Of a stretch of 64,000 nucleotides of DNA, positions 33,801 to 45,985 are shown in pieces. The position numbers and the translations under genes are program-made. The notes under the pieces were generated by a model, which saw only the letters and a list, made by a program, of their open reading frames with translations, searched no databases and had not been told where the DNA came from. The stretch spans positions 37,203,318 to 37,267,317 of the forward strand of contig CM065379.1 in the NCBI GenBank assembly GCA_033060915.1. The letters run 5' to 3'. Origin of the DNA: Euryodendron excelsum. Taxonomy: Eukaryota; Streptophyta; Magnoliopsida; Ericales; Pentaphylacaceae. Positions within the stretch are counted from its first letter, which is position 1. Each line of letters opens with the position of its first letter.

Positions 33801-35503
33801 GACTTTCAACCATCCTTCCTACACATAAATCGAGGATTCCCTTGTTTGAAGCATGTAAGAAAGGGGGGAAACAGATAGTGGATTAAAATAGAAGAAAATT
33901 CAAGTGAGGGAAATTGCGTAAACGTAAATAGAAAACTAACCTTGTGTCTTCTTTGTCTTGCTTACTTTGTTTGCTTCATTTTGCTTTGATCTTCAAGAGC
34001 TTTAAGATTGCTGCACCTTAAATCTTCAATGGTCGGCTTGGAGGCTCGTATACGGGTGTATCGAGTGTATGTATGTTAGGGTTAAAATGTATGGGGGCTA
34101 GGGTTTGAAGAGGCCTAAGAAAATTAGGGTTTGGAGAGAGTTTAAGGTCTGTATGTAGAGAGATGGAGTTTCTGAAGTTAGATTGCCAACCTTTTTCATG
34201 TAGGGAAGAGGCTCTCTATTTATAGGCCAAAGAGTGACCTGGCACTTGTTGCAATGGCGGCAAGCTTAAAATCTATTGGCACCAGTCCAGGCCATTTTTT
34301 GGCTTGGTGCCACTTAGGACACTTTTTAAGACTGCAAAAAATATATCTTCAACCCTGATATGCAAGGCAGAAGATTTGGGTGCCTGTCCTAGTGACTACC
34401 GTACATTTTTTAGCCTTGCTCCACTAAGAGTGACTCTGGAAGGTTTAGGAATGTTTTGGAAGGCTGGGAATGGTTCGAAAGGCTGGAAATGGGTAAAAAC
34501 CCTTAAAATAGTGTCCCAAGGGTAATGGACTTGAAAAATAAGGTTGGAATTGTTGACCGGGCTATCAATGGCAAAATGATCAACTATATCGGAACACCAC
34601 CGGAATGGACTCGGAATAATCCATGAGCGGAGTTAAAGGTTGGAAACACTCTCCAAAGTGCTCCAAGGGAGTGCCGGTTTGATACCCAGAGCTAGTGTGG
34701 TTGGAAAAGGCGACCGGCCCACCAGGGACAAAATAGTCATTTTTACACCGAGTTTATCGGAATACTCTCGGAATGATTCGGAAAGATAATAGAAGGTCGG
34801 GATTACTATAAGAAGCATTCTTGAGGGGTTACCGGTTTGATACCCAGAGCCGGTGTGGTTCTTGGAAGCACTCGAATGCCCAAGGGCAAAATGGTTATTT
34901 TGACCGAATGGTCTCGGAGTTGGTCTGGAATTGACTGGAACGCACTTAAACATGCCAGATCATCTTTGGGACAATCTTAGAAGGGTGGACTTACCATTAT
35001 GAGGCAAATTTAGTCCCGTGACATAGGGGGTTTATTGGCGATTTCCAATGTCGACCTGTTTACGACTGTTTCTACCACTCTGACGGTTGCGATATTTACG
35101 AGTGTTTCCGCCACTCTAAAGGTTCGCGTTCATTTCGAAGACTGCCTGATCTTGAGAAGCTACTAGGTGGACTTATTGTCTGAGGAATCAAGTTTCTTGA
35201 AAGACGTGCCGAATAATGGACATTCTTCATTGGCGGGCTAACAGGCGCCAAAGGTGGACTGTTCTACTATCTCGGGGACTTGGGGTCTCGTCCCGGTCAA
35301 CGAGTTTGAATAGACTTACCATTTCGAAGAGTTTTCTCAGAAAACGTACCGGATCGGATGGTCTTACCACATGAGAGATCAACTTTCTCGAAAGGCATGC
35401 TGAATTTGATTTGAATTGGAATTGGACTTGAAGTTGAGTTTGAGATTAAAATAGGGACTTACCATCTCTAGAAAGATGTGCCCACTGGAATTGGACCGAG
35501 CAA
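30895..35503 (-). mobile_element. LTR3: truncated 5' LTR of I2
   Basis: Starts TGTCGCACCC and follows the same order as the other LTRs: inverted repeat near 31050-31080, U5 tract 31430-33280, TATA box 34217-34225, decayed GGCGCC-like sites from 34241, GACCGG repeats near 34550-34900, and a few hairpins at 35060-35120. It loses similarity near 35503, about 300 bp short of the expected TTACA end, where Athila LTR sequence begins. It is visibly more diverged than S1, S3 and LTR4. Confidence 0.82.
34217..34225 (-). promoter_or_regulatory. TATA box of the LTR3 promoter
   Basis: CTATAAATA on the minus strand, still intact although the palindrome module beside it has largely decayed. Confidence 0.65.
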
Positions 35504-35972
35504 GGCATTGCACAATTCATGGTTTGATTCTATGAGTCATGGCTTTAAAAACTAATCTACACTTTATTGAGCTTAAACCCTTGTTTGTATTGTCAAACTC
35601 CTCTGAATCAAGGATCAATGGAGAGATCCTTGATTTGAGTTATCAAAATCTCCATTGAGACATTGTAGGAACTTGATTTATTAAACCAATTGAATCCAAG
35701 ACTCTTTAATTTCCATTAAACCTAGTTTTTAATTGCCTTGAATTGCTTTGAATTAGTGTAGTAATCACCACCTCTCAACACAAAAGATTTTCGGTTTATT
35801 TTTAATCCATTTTGTCAATCGCTAGTCAAACCTAGTTTCATTTAGTGTGAGTAGAGTGCCATTACCATATTCATTCTATCTCTTAGGAAAAACGTTATCT
35901 GGACTTCACGGATAAACTATAACTATAAATCGTGTACTTACAGAACAACATCACACCTTTGAGGGCAAATCA
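35504..35972 (+). mobile_element. Athila 5' LTR, truncated at its 5' side
   Basis: About 470 bp ending in CA just before an Athila-type PBS. Its last 300 bp match 45715-45985 (shared stretches around TTTTAATCCATTTTGTCAAT and GATCTCTTAGGAAAAACG-like sequence). The left boundary abuts LTR3 with no recognisable TG start or duplication, so both elements lost sequence at this junction. Confidence 0.7.
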
Positions 35973-35977
35973 AGTTT

Positions 35978-35995
35978 TGGCGTCGTTACGGGAGA
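35978..35995 (+). promoter_or_regulatory. Athila primer-binding site
   Basis: TGGCGTCGTTACGGGAGA, a mutated form of the Athila-type TGGCGCCGTTGCCGGGGA site (tRNA-Asp class). It follows the LTR end by five bases. Confidence 0.75.
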
Positions 35996-36479
35996 CCAAA
36001 GGCACAAAGCAAAGCACTAACGGACTTTAGATTGAAGAGTGATTGATGGATTGGAGCTCCATTATCCACCACGACGGAAGAATCTTCGGCTAAGGCCATG
36101 GGTAACTTCGTTCCGCCCTTTATGTGAATAGAATGTTAGATTTTGTTTCTTGATTTTCCTATTTATTTTAGGATTATTTGTTTGAGTAGTGTAGAATCAT
36201 TGGATTGCATTGCATTGCATTACCTAGTTGATCAATTGGTGGATATCAATTGGTTAATAGGATTTTGTGTGCTAATTGATTATCGGTGGTATTATTTTGC
36301 ATGTGGAGATTGGAGGTTCGATTAGGAATTGACATTGAATTGATTGAATTGGTGGTTTATTTTTGTAGAGATTGGAGGGTTCAGAAGGATAACCAATCAA
36401 TGGAAGGGATTGCGTATGTTGTTTTTCTTGAGACGTGAATTATCTCTTATGTGTGCATTGCATTTGCATGTCATTATAC

Positions 36480-38366
36480 ATTAGGGATATTCACAAACGT
36501 CTAGTGAGAATTAATCACGAGCGCAAGCCTTCTCTGGCTAGAAATCCTTACCCCGGTCTATCATTAGATGTTGATCTAATTTCAATTCTAATGGCTAACC
36601 TCAATGACGGAAATAACCCATTCTTAACCCCATTCCTAATTTTAATCCCAACCCGAATGGAGGTGTATGTGTTGACTTTGAGAGAGGAAGCAACCATGGT
36701 GACATGGGTACTCCCCAAGGTAGGAACCTCCGAGATTATTTGAATATGGCAAAATAAACACCTACTTCATGCATAGTTTTCTCGGCCCATCACAACACGT
36801 TAAATCTCAAGCCGGGCTTGATGCAATTGATACCCCAATTTCATGGTATGGAATCTGAACGGCCTTACTTTTTCATCAAGGAATTTGAGGATGCGTGCTC
36901 TATATTTATGGACAACACATGTCCAAGGGAGATTTTTCTCTTAAAACTTTTTTCCATTTGCTCTCAAGGACAATGCCAAGACATGGTTTAACTTATTGAG
37001 GCCTATGTCCATACACTCTTGGGCTTTATTACAAGAGGAATTTTTGAAGCATTTTGTTTCCGAATATAGGACTGAGGTGATTAGACGCCAAATCTCATAA
37101 TTCTCTCCAATGATGGGTGAGTCTCTTTTCAATGTTAAGAGAGGTTCAAAGAGTTGCTGCACTCGAGCCCACACCATGGTTTTGCTGATTGGCATGTTAT
37201 CAATACTTTTTACTCATTGTTAACCCAACAATTGAAACAATTTATTGAGTCAATGTGTGCTAGGACCCTTTTCGACAAGGATCCCTAAGAGGCTTATACC
37301 TACTTTGATTACTTAGCAAACTTGACAAGAGATTGAGCTGCCACCGGGACTCAAAATCGCAAACCTAGGCTAAGCCAACAAGGGGTGGAAAAGTTTCAAT
37401 TTATGAAAGTTGATGACATGAATACTAGGCTAGCTACATTGACAAGGAAGTTAGAAGCCCTAGAGGTTAAAAAGGTTCATGTGGCTGAGAGTGAGGTAAT
37501 TAAAGAGATGAGTTGTTTGGTTCATGAGACCATGGATTATGACACTGCTTCATGTCCAGTCATTCCAAGAGTGAAGGGAGTATTACATGGTCAAGTCAAT
37601 ATGAATGGCCAATTTCAAAGAGGAGGGGGCAACCCCTATTCTAACACTTATAACCCAGGGATAGAGGAATCACCCCAATTTCAGATGGAGGAATGACGGT
37701 ACTTCAAACCCTCAAGCTTATCAAGGAGGGCCTCAAAACCTTCAAGCTTATCAAGCTCCACCTCCACCTTTCTAACCACAACCACAACAATTCCAAAATC
37801 ATCCCCCACCTCAATCTTTCCAAGCACAATTGGTAGCGCCTTTCCAAGCCTAATCCAATATGTACAAACCTCCTCACAAGAGACCAATAGAGGACAATAT
37901 CTATCAACTTTCAAATGACATGAGAGGGGTGAACACAGGGGTAGACAAGCAAGATAAGGTGTTAGATCAATACATTAGGTTGCTAGAGGACATATTAAAG
38001 CAAATGTCTATATTGACACAAGCTTTGACTCAAAGTGTTCAGAGAAGATTCCTAGCCCAACCTCAACCTAATTTGGTACTTAAGCAAGTACACATCACTG
38101 AGGGAAAAAGTGACCCTCAAAGTAGTCATGAACAAGTACAAGCCATCACCATCCTTAGAAGTGGTAAGGTCATAGACAAAACTATTTCACCTAGAGAAGA
38201 ACCTTCAAAGGTGTGTGTTGAGAAGAGTAAGAGAGGAAAAGAGAAAGTGAGAGAATCCAAAGAGATAGGAGAAGAGCAAGTAAGAAAGTTTGAAGAGTTG
38301 GAAGAGAAAGAGAAGGAAGAGAAGAACCTAGAGAAACCCCTTGAGACTCCTAGTGCCCCAAAGTAG
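36480..38366 (+). pseudogene. gag: Athila gag, frameshifted
   Basis: Plus-strand gag of the Athila clade. N-terminal part near 36480-36740 includes MANLNDGNNP. The next parts are read in shifted frames: NTLNLKPGLMQLI with FHGMESERPYFFIKEFEDAC (36800-36900), MDNTCPREIFLLKLF, and HVINTFYSLLTQQLKQFIES (37190-37260). Then come VDDMNTRLATLTRKLEALE (37400-37460), a zinc-free Asn/Gly/Pro-rich stretch, and a Lys/Glu-rich tail (38200-38366). A second copy of the N-terminal half lies at 48331-49200 on the other strand. Multiple frameshifts and stops make it non-functional. Confidence 0.82.
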
Positions 38367-38408
38367 AAGGAGAGGGACATATTAAAACATGCCTCATTTC
38401 CCTAAAAG

Positions 38409-39323
38409 TTGACCAAGCCTAAAAATGAACTTCTAAATGCCAAAATCTGTGAATTTTTCAAGCAAGTTAAGGTAAACATTTCTATCCTTGATGCTATCAA
38501 GAAAATACCTTCTTATGCTAAGTTCTTAAAAGACTTGTGTACTTTCAAGAGAAGGTTACATGTGAAGGAGATGGCCATAATGAATGAGAACCAAAATGTG
38601 ATCTTGCAATGCAAGGCCGTACCAAAATTCAAAGACCCTGGTTGTCCTATAATTTCTTGGACAATAGAGGGGAATAGGATATATCATGCTCTTTTAGATT
38701 AGAGTCTAGTGTCAATCTTCTACCTTATTCAGCTTATAAAGAACTAGGATTAGGTGAGTTGCGACCTACTTGAGTGGCCCTCCAATTAGCAGATCGATCT
38801 ATCAAAGTCTCTAGAGGTATCATAGAAGATGTTCTTATTCAAGTAGATAATTTCTACTTTCTGGTTGACTTCATAGTCCTAGACATAAGAGTACTATGGT
38901 TCACAACCAATTTCTTGTCATTCTAGGATGACCCTTCCTAGCTACCTCTATTACTATTATTCATAGCCAGAATGGGTTAGTAAAGTTATCCTTTGAAAAT
39001 ACCACCTTTAAGATGAACATTTTCTCAGTTTCTAAACAACAAGGTGAGTATGAGGATATTAGGGAAACAGATTGCATTGAGGCCCTTGTCCAAGATCATT
39101 TTGAGAGTGAGTTTTTCGAGGATTCCATAGAGAGAGCATTGGTGAGAAGTGAGCCTTATGACGCACTTGAGAGTGATACAGTAATATTGGGGGAGAAGTC
39201 TAACCAAGGCTTAAAGAGTGCCCAATGCATGTATATGAGTTAATGGACTCCTTCATTTGAACCTCTACATCCTAGTGCCTTTAAGCCTATCTCTTAGAAA
39301 AAGAAACCTCCTAGTCCAGAAAG
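38409..39323 (+). pseudogene. Athila protease region and linker to RT
   Basis: Begins LTKPKNELLNAKICEFFKQV, the segment normally between gag and protease in Athila. The aspartic-protease active-site region starts ALLD, but a TAG and a frameshift hit it at 38699-38701 just where the DLGSS-type motif should be. Downstream pieces (ADRSIKVSRGIIEDVLIQVD, near 38800-38850) are recognisable in another frame, then MNIFSVSKQQGEYEDIRETD (39013-39243). The region is cut at 39328 by solo LTR S2. Confidence 0.75.
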
Positions 39324-39328
39324 AAAAC
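39324..39328. repeat. Target-site duplication AAAAC, left of S2
   Basis: AAAAC at 39324-39328 is repeated at 43782-43786, directly outside the S2 ends. Confidence 0.88.
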
Positions 39329-42300
39329 TACCACACCCCGATTTTCGCACTCAAGCAAACAAGCGAGAAAAATACGGTACTCTGTTATTAGAGCTCATCC
39401 TCCTAGAAGGATGAGTATAATTAGGTTTGAATTGAAAATTGACTTGAATAAGGGCTTTTGAAAAAAGTTTAGAGTCGCCACCTAACTTTGTTAAGGTGAG
39501 TTAGGTCACTTACAACTAAGTGCAATCCAAAGATTAAACTTAGGGTTTTTGAAAAGATTTTGGAAAGCTTCCTCAAAAGAGGCTTCTTTAGAAAATAGGT
39601 CATTTGGCAACCTTTAAAAAATGTTTAAGCCCTTTTTGAAAATAACTCTGTTTTGGTCTCTCGAAAACAGTGAATCTAGGTTCGGAGGTTGGTTACGTAC
39701 AGGGAAGATGCAAAATGCTATCACCATATCCCACCCTTGTGTTACCTACATGTCCTTTCACCCTAGGTTCACCCATTTAGAATCTTTGATTATTTAATGT
39801 CCAATGTTATCAACTTTAAAAATAATTTTGAAAAAAAGGTTTGATATGGTGCATAACATGCAAGTGCAAGAAAAAGATTTGATTTTAAAAATAGATTTGA
39901 AGAGAGGATTTGAAGTTTAAAAGAGGTTGTGGGAAATGAAAACTTGAAAAAGGTTGTGGAAATTAGAAACTTGGAAAAAGGTTATGACCGCACCCATTAG
40001 GGTTGCCTACGTATCCCTTTGTTGCAAATCAGGTTAGTTATAGTTCAGACTTAGGGTCCAATTTGAAATAAACACTTTGTGGTTTTGGACAGTTTAACTT
40101 AAGAAGGTTTGATTTGGAGCTTTGATTGGAAGATTGAAAATTGAACTTTGATTTGAGATCGAACTTGGAATTAACTTTGATTTGAAATTAAACTTTGAAG
40201 TAGAACTTGGACTTGATTTGAAAAGATTAAGTTGAGCTTTGAAATCATCTCGACTTGAATTGGAGTTTGAAAACCATCTAGGTTTAGAAAAGAGTTTTTA
40301 GCAAAGAATTGAGGCTTCGTAACTTTAGGGTTAGGGTTGAACTAGGATTTAGACATCCTAGGACTTAGGTAACCTAGGGTTTTAAGCATGCAATTGAAAT
40401 AGGAAAAACTTCATTTGAACTTGAGAAGTTTGAATTTAGAAAGTTCCGATTTAGAAAAGTTTTGAATTAGGAAAGTTCCAAATTAGGAAAGATTTATTTT
40501 GGAAAAGTTTTGAATTAGGAAAGTTAGACTTAAGAAAGGTTAGGAAAGGAGTTGATTTGATTTAGAAACACTTGACTTGAAAAGAATTGTAAAGATTTGA
40601 CTTGATTTAGAAAGGCCTGATTTGGAAGAATTTGGAAAACTTGAACTTAGGAAAGAATTGAATTAGGAAGGTATTATTTTATGAAAGTTTCCATTATAGG
40701 AAAGACTTCATTTAGAAAACTTTGAATTAGGAAAAATTTAAAGTTGGAAAGATTTGAAATTAGAAAGATTTGGAAGTTTGAAATTTAGAAAGTTGGAATT
40801 TGAAAAGGTTTGGAATTAGAAAAAATTTGATTTCTTTTTCTTAAAGTTGAAGATTGGATTTTATTTTCAAAAATAGATGATTTGATTTTGTTTCTAAAAT
40901 TGGAGGATTTGATTTGGTTTCCTAAATTAGAAGATTTGATTTGACATGGAGTTTGAAAGGTTGAGTTTTGAAAATCTATGATTTTACGCAAAAAAAGGAG
41001 TTTTAGAAATCTATGATTTAAGACAACTAGAAAGTCATGAGTTTAAGAAAGGAATTAGGGTTTCCTAATCATGGACTCTAGGGTTTTGACTTGGACTTCA
41101 AGACAAAGAGTTTTTGAAAAGTAAATCTTTGAAAAGAGTTTTTAGGAAGTAGATTTGCAAAACTATTTGGAAAGAGGTTTGAATATGGACTTTTACAAGT
41201 TTCTTGAATATCTCATTTTCATAAAAGGATTTCAACTATGGGAAGATTAGAACCATTCTAGGGTTGTGATTTTGAAAAAAATAGGGTTTGAAATATGGAC
41301 CACAATAATCACATTGAATGTAACACTTTCCTAAAACAACCCTAATCATAGAATAACTAAAATCATCTTAAGATTGTGGCTTTAATAAAAACAATTTAGG
41401 ATTTGAACCCAAATTTTGGACCTTGATGGTCTCATTGAATATAATACTTTCTTAAAATAACCCTAACCATAGAATGACTAGAATCATCATAGAAGTGTGA
41501 TTTTGAAAACCAGTTTGAAAGAAGGAGAGTTTGAATATAAGTTTTAAAAGAGAACTTTGATGCAAATTTGAAAATAACTTTGAATACAATGCATGAACAT
41601 GATAACCACAATGCAATAGGGACGTGAACATACAAGGTTAGGCTTCACCACATAATCAAGGGGGCCAAACCCACACCGTCTTAGGTTGAACTTGAACAAA
41701 GCCCCCAACACGGTAACCTTCAATAATTCTTCTTAGGCATGAATCGGGGAGTCTCTTACTTCAAACATGCAAGAAGAGGAGCTAGAAGATAGAGATTAAA
41801 ATAGAAGAAAACCTTAAGTGTTAGAAGAGAGAAGAGAGAGGGGGATTACATAAAAGTAAATAGAAAACTAACATTGTCTTCTTCTTGCTTTGATTGCTTC
41901 ATTTGCTTTACTTGACTTGAACTTTGAGAGCTTTAAAGATGCAGCACTTGGTCTTCAATGGATATTTGGAGGCCTATATTTGAGTGTATAGAGTGTATAC
42001 AGGCTAGGGTTTGAGTCTATGAAGGCTAGGGTTTGAGGAGGCTTGAAAAAATTAAGGTTTTGAGATAATTCGAGCTCTATTTTCAAAAAGGCAGAGTTTT
42101 TGGACTGAGTTTGTAGACCCAAAATACGTAGGGGGAGGGTCAATATTTATAGGCAAACCGAACAGGAACTAGCACCTATTGTAGTGGCGCTAGGCCATTT
42201 TTTGGCTTGGCGCCACTAGTAATGGAGCTAGCCACTTTGGGAAACTTTGGAGGCGGCAAGAAATAAATCTTTTGACCCTTGGGACGCAGAGTAGAAGATT

Positions 42301-43781
42301 TGGGCTCTTGTTCTAGTGACTACCATGTAACTTTTAGTCTAGCTCCACTAGAAGCAACTTTGAAAAGTCCAAAAATGATATGGAAGGTTGAGGATGGACG
42401 GGAATCTCTAAAAGAGTGTCTTGAAGGTAAATGGCTTGAAAACCAGCGCTGGAATAGTTGAAAAGGGTGACCGGCCCACCAGGGGCAAAACTATCGTTTA
42501 AATTAGGAAAATACCGAAATGGACCCAGAGTGACCCGTGAGAAGGGGTGATGGATGGAAACACTATCGAGATTGTTTTGAGGGATTCCTGGTTTAATATC
42601 CAGAGCCAGTATGGTTAGAAAAGGCAACCGGCCCATTAGGGACAAAATGGTCATTTCGTATCGGGTTTGCCGAAATGGACTCAGAATGATCCAGAACGAT
42701 GTTGGAAGGGCAAGAATACTATTAGAAGCATTCTCAGAAGGTAATCAGTTTGATACCCAGAGCCGGTGTGGTTCTTGGAGGTGATTGAATGCCTAGGGGC
42801 AAAGTGGTCGTTTTGATTGGATGGTCCTAGAATTGATCCAGAACCAGTTGAGAGGCACTTGAACATGCCGGATTGTCTTTGGGACAATCTTGGAAAGGTG
42901 GACTTACCGCTCTAAAGACTTAGGTACTTTCTCAAGAAGCATGCCGAAGGGGCCTAAGGGGCAATTGGATCATTTTTCACCAGAGTGGGCTAGCAAGCAG
43001 TGGTATTGACCTGGGTTTTGACTGTTTTCATCACTTTGATGGTGTATGACAAGTTGGTTTCTAAAGGTATCCCGTCTTTCAGTAAACGTGTTATAGCCAA
43101 GAGGCGTGTTCAGTCTCGTGATATAGGGGTTTTATTGGCAATTTTTAATGTCGACCTGTTTGCGAGTATTTTTGCCACTCTGACGGTTGTGAAGTTTGTG
43201 AGTGTTTCCATCACTCTGATGGTGTGCACTCATTCCAGAGACAACTTGATCTCGAGAAGCTATTGGATGGTCTTATCGTATGATGGATTAACTTTCTCGA
43301 AAGACGTGTTAGATAACAAACATTCTACATTAGTTGGCTAGAAGGCGCCTAAAATGAATCACTCTATCATCTCGGGGACTTAGGTTTTGTCCCGGTCGAC
43401 AAGTTTGAAGGGACTTATTGTTCCAAGGAGTTTTCTTGATAAACATGCCGGATTGAATGGACTTATCGTCTAAGGGATCAACTTTCTCAAAAGACGAGCT
43501 GGATTGAGTTTGATTAACTTGGACTAGAATTTGAATTGGAATTGAGGTTGAAATATGGACTTACTGTCTTCAAGAAAACGTGCCAACTAGAATTGGACTG
43601 AGCAATGCCCTAAGAACATTGTGGTTATTTTGCTTCTAATGGCCTTGGCAGGCTAGCGAAGTGGTTGATTGACTAGATTGAGTTTGAAAAAACTAGTTTA
43701 AACTTTAATGTGTTTGTTTCAGTTTGAATGTGAGTCCGGTTGGGCCAGAGATTGCCGAGTGGGCAAAATGGGGTGCCTACA
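39329..43781 (-). mobile_element. Solo LTR S2 (4453 bp) inserted in Athila pol
   Basis: Starts TACCACACCCC, a mutated form of the family start TGTCGCGCCCAG, and ends GGGTGCCTACA. Flanked by AAAAC. It retains the conserved inverted repeat near 39480-39510, a shortened U5 tract 39840-41160, the TATA box 42144-42152, GACCGGCCC-type repeats near 42470-42650, and scattered hairpins 43020-43220. It is the most diverged LTR here, and it splits Athila exactly between the protease linker and RT. Confidence 0.9.
42144..42152 (-). promoter_or_regulatory. TATA box of the S2 LTR
   Basis: CTATAAATA on the minus strand, identical to the other LTRs despite the overall decay of S2. Confidence 0.6.
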
Positions 43782-43786
43782 AAAAC

Positions 43787-44920
43787 CATTGCCTTCCACC
43801 TTAAAATATGCATTTTTAGGAGAGGGTGAGTCTTTCATTGTTGTGATTTCGTTATCTTCAAGCCAAGAGGAGAGATTGACTGCTATGCTCAAGTGTCATA
43901 GAAAAGCTCTAGGGTAAACTATAATGGACCTTTATGGTATTAGCCCTCTACTATGCACACATCACATTTATTTAGAAGAGAAGTCTAAGCCAGTGCGTCA
44001 AATGCAAAGATGCTTGAATCCCAACATAAAGGAGGTCGTGAAAGGAGAGGTGTTTAAGCTTCTAGATACGAGTATCATTTACCCTATCTCCAACTCAAAA
44101 TGGGTTAGTCCAACCCATGTGGTTCCTAAAAAATTAGGGGTCATGGTATTAAGGAATGAGGAGAATGAGTTAGTTCCCACTAGGATTCAAACTGGGTGGC
44201 GAATGTGTATTGAATATAGTAAGCTTAATATGGTGACAAGGAAGGACCACTTTCCTCTTCCATTCTTAAACCAAGTCCTAGAGAGGGTCACGGGTAGAGC
44301 TTACTATTGTTTTTTAGATGGGTGCTCTGGTTATAACCAAATTGAGATTGCCTTAGAAGAACAAGAGAAAACCACCTTTACATGTCCTTTTGGTACTTAT
44401 ACTTACAAAAGAATGCCATTTGGCTTGTGCAATACACCAGCCACTTTCAAAAGATAAATGATGAGTATCTTTAGTGACATGGTTGAGAGAATTATTGAGG
44501 TCTTTATAGATAATTTTTCAGTATACGGAGATACCTTTGAGAGTTATTTGGAGCAACTAAGAAAGGTGTTAGAAAGATGTGAGGAAAGTTCTTGTGCTGA
44601 ATTGAGAGACGTGTCATTTATGGTCACTCAAGGTATAGTGTTAGGTCATATCCTATCTTCTAAAGGGATTGAGGTAGATAGGGCTAAGATAGAGGTCATC
44701 CACAAGTTGCCTACCCTTAGGAATGTCAAGGACATCTGGCCTTTCCTTGGGCATGCCAGTTTTTACTGGAATTTTATTAAGGGTTTTAGTGCTATCTTTC
44801 GGCCCATGTGCCAATTGTTATCTAATGATGTTCCATTTGAATGGACATCTTTGTGCCAAGGAGCTTCTGAGAAGCTCAAAGGACTTTTAACTACTGCCCC
44901 AATCATATGTTTACCCGATT
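43787..44920 (+). pseudogene. pol: Athila reverse transcriptase, inactive
   Basis: Continues the Athila polyprotein after S2 with KPLPSTLKYAFLGEGESF. RT landmarks: KPVRQMQRCLNPNIKEVVK, ISNSKWVSPTHVVPKK, GWRMCIEYSKLN, KDHFPLPFLNQVLERV, YCFLDGCSGYNQIEIA, TFTCPFGTYTYKRMPFGLC and NTPATF. A TAA at 44455 interrupts it, and the next part (44458-44922) carries EVFIDNFSVYG where active elements have the second catalytic Asp (DD); here it is DN. The C-terminal RT/connection part (FSAIFRPMCQLL) follows. This would have copied element RNA into DNA; the stop and the Asp loss make it inactive. Confidence 0.9.
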
Positions 44921-45480
44921 AGTCCCTACCTTTTGACCTTATATGTGATGCTAGTTATTATGTTGTGGGAGCAGTTTTGGGCCAAAGAGTAGATAAGAAG
45001 CCACATGTTATTTACTATGCTAGAAAGACCCTTAATGAAGCCCAACTCAACTAAACCACTATTGAAAAAGGAGCTTTCGGCCATGGTGTTCACCTTGGAT
45101 AAGTTTAGGTCCTACTTGATTGGCTCACTTGTTATCATTTACACAGACAATGCTGCTCTTAAGTACCTACTTACTAAGGCAAACTCAAAACCATGCCACA
45201 TGGTGGATTCTTTTATTACAAGAATTTCATATTAAGATTAGAGATAAAAAGAGAGTTGAAAATGTTGTTACGAACCACCTGTCTAGGCTTCCCGTTGAAG
45301 GGAGAGCCACCGACCTACTCCCTATTAATGAACACTTTCCGGATGAGCATCTTTTTCAAGTCCAAACTTTAGAGCACCCTACAGTCCCTTGGTTTGTGGA
45401 CATCGCTAACTACTTAGCTACATGTGAGATTCCTTTCCATTGTTCTTCTCTTGATAAATGCAAATTCTTTGGGAATATGT
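44921..45480 (+). pseudogene. Athila RNase H region
   Basis: Starts LPFDLICDASYYVVGAVLGQ, the RNase H beginning with its first Asp, then HVIYYARKTLNEAQLN. After frameshifts, KKELSAMVFTLDKFRSYLIG and VIIYTDNAALKYLL carry the later part including the TDN motif. It continues in another frame into HLSRLPVEGRATDLLPINEH and the linker to integrase. Stops at 44921-44923 and 45052-45054 and frameshifts break it. Confidence 0.8.
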
Positions 45481-45710
45481 GATGTTTTGTATGGGATGAC
45501 CCTTACCTTTTCAAATATTGCCCCGATCAAGTTATTAGGAGATGCATTCCAATGAGGAATTTCAGAGTGTCATGTACTTTGTCACTCCCAAGAGTGTGGT
45601 GGACATTTTTTGTCCAAGGAAACCGTGACCAAGATTCTTCAATGTTGGTTGTATTAACCCTCAATATTTAAGGATGTTCATGCCTATTGCCATTCTTAAT
45701 TGAAGCAATT
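45481..45710 (+). pseudogene. Athila integrase, N-terminal remnant
   Basis: Read across frames: DDPYLFKYCPDQVIRRC, NEEFQSVMYFV and FCPRKP resemble the stretch leading into and through the integrase zinc-binding region. The sequence then jumps to LTR-like DNA near 45715. The catalytic core, chromodomain or C-terminal part and any env-like frame are absent. Confidence 0.6.
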
Positions 45711-45714
45711 GTAT

Positions 45715-45985
45715 CCAAGACTCTTTTCATTGAAGCAATTGTATCCAAGACCCTTTAATTTCCATTAAATCAAGTTTTTAATTTCCTTGAAGTGCTTTGA
45801 ATACTGTAGCAATCGCCATCTCTCAACATAAAAGATTTTCGATTTATTTTTAATCCATTTTGTCAATTGCTAGTCAAACCTAGTTTAGTTTAGTTTAGTG
45901 TAAGTAGAGTGTCATTATCATATTGATTCGATCTCTTAGGAAAAACGATATCTGGACTTCCTGGATAAACTATAACCATCAATCA
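45715..45985 (+). mobile_element. Athila 3' LTR fragment
   Basis: Matches 35690-35935 of the 5' LTR, including CAAGACTCTTT, GATTTATTTTTAATCC and AAAACGATATCTGGACTTC. It contains a local duplication of a 27-28 bp segment at 45700-45760. Similarity fades near 45985, so the LTR is incomplete on both sides. Confidence 0.7.
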
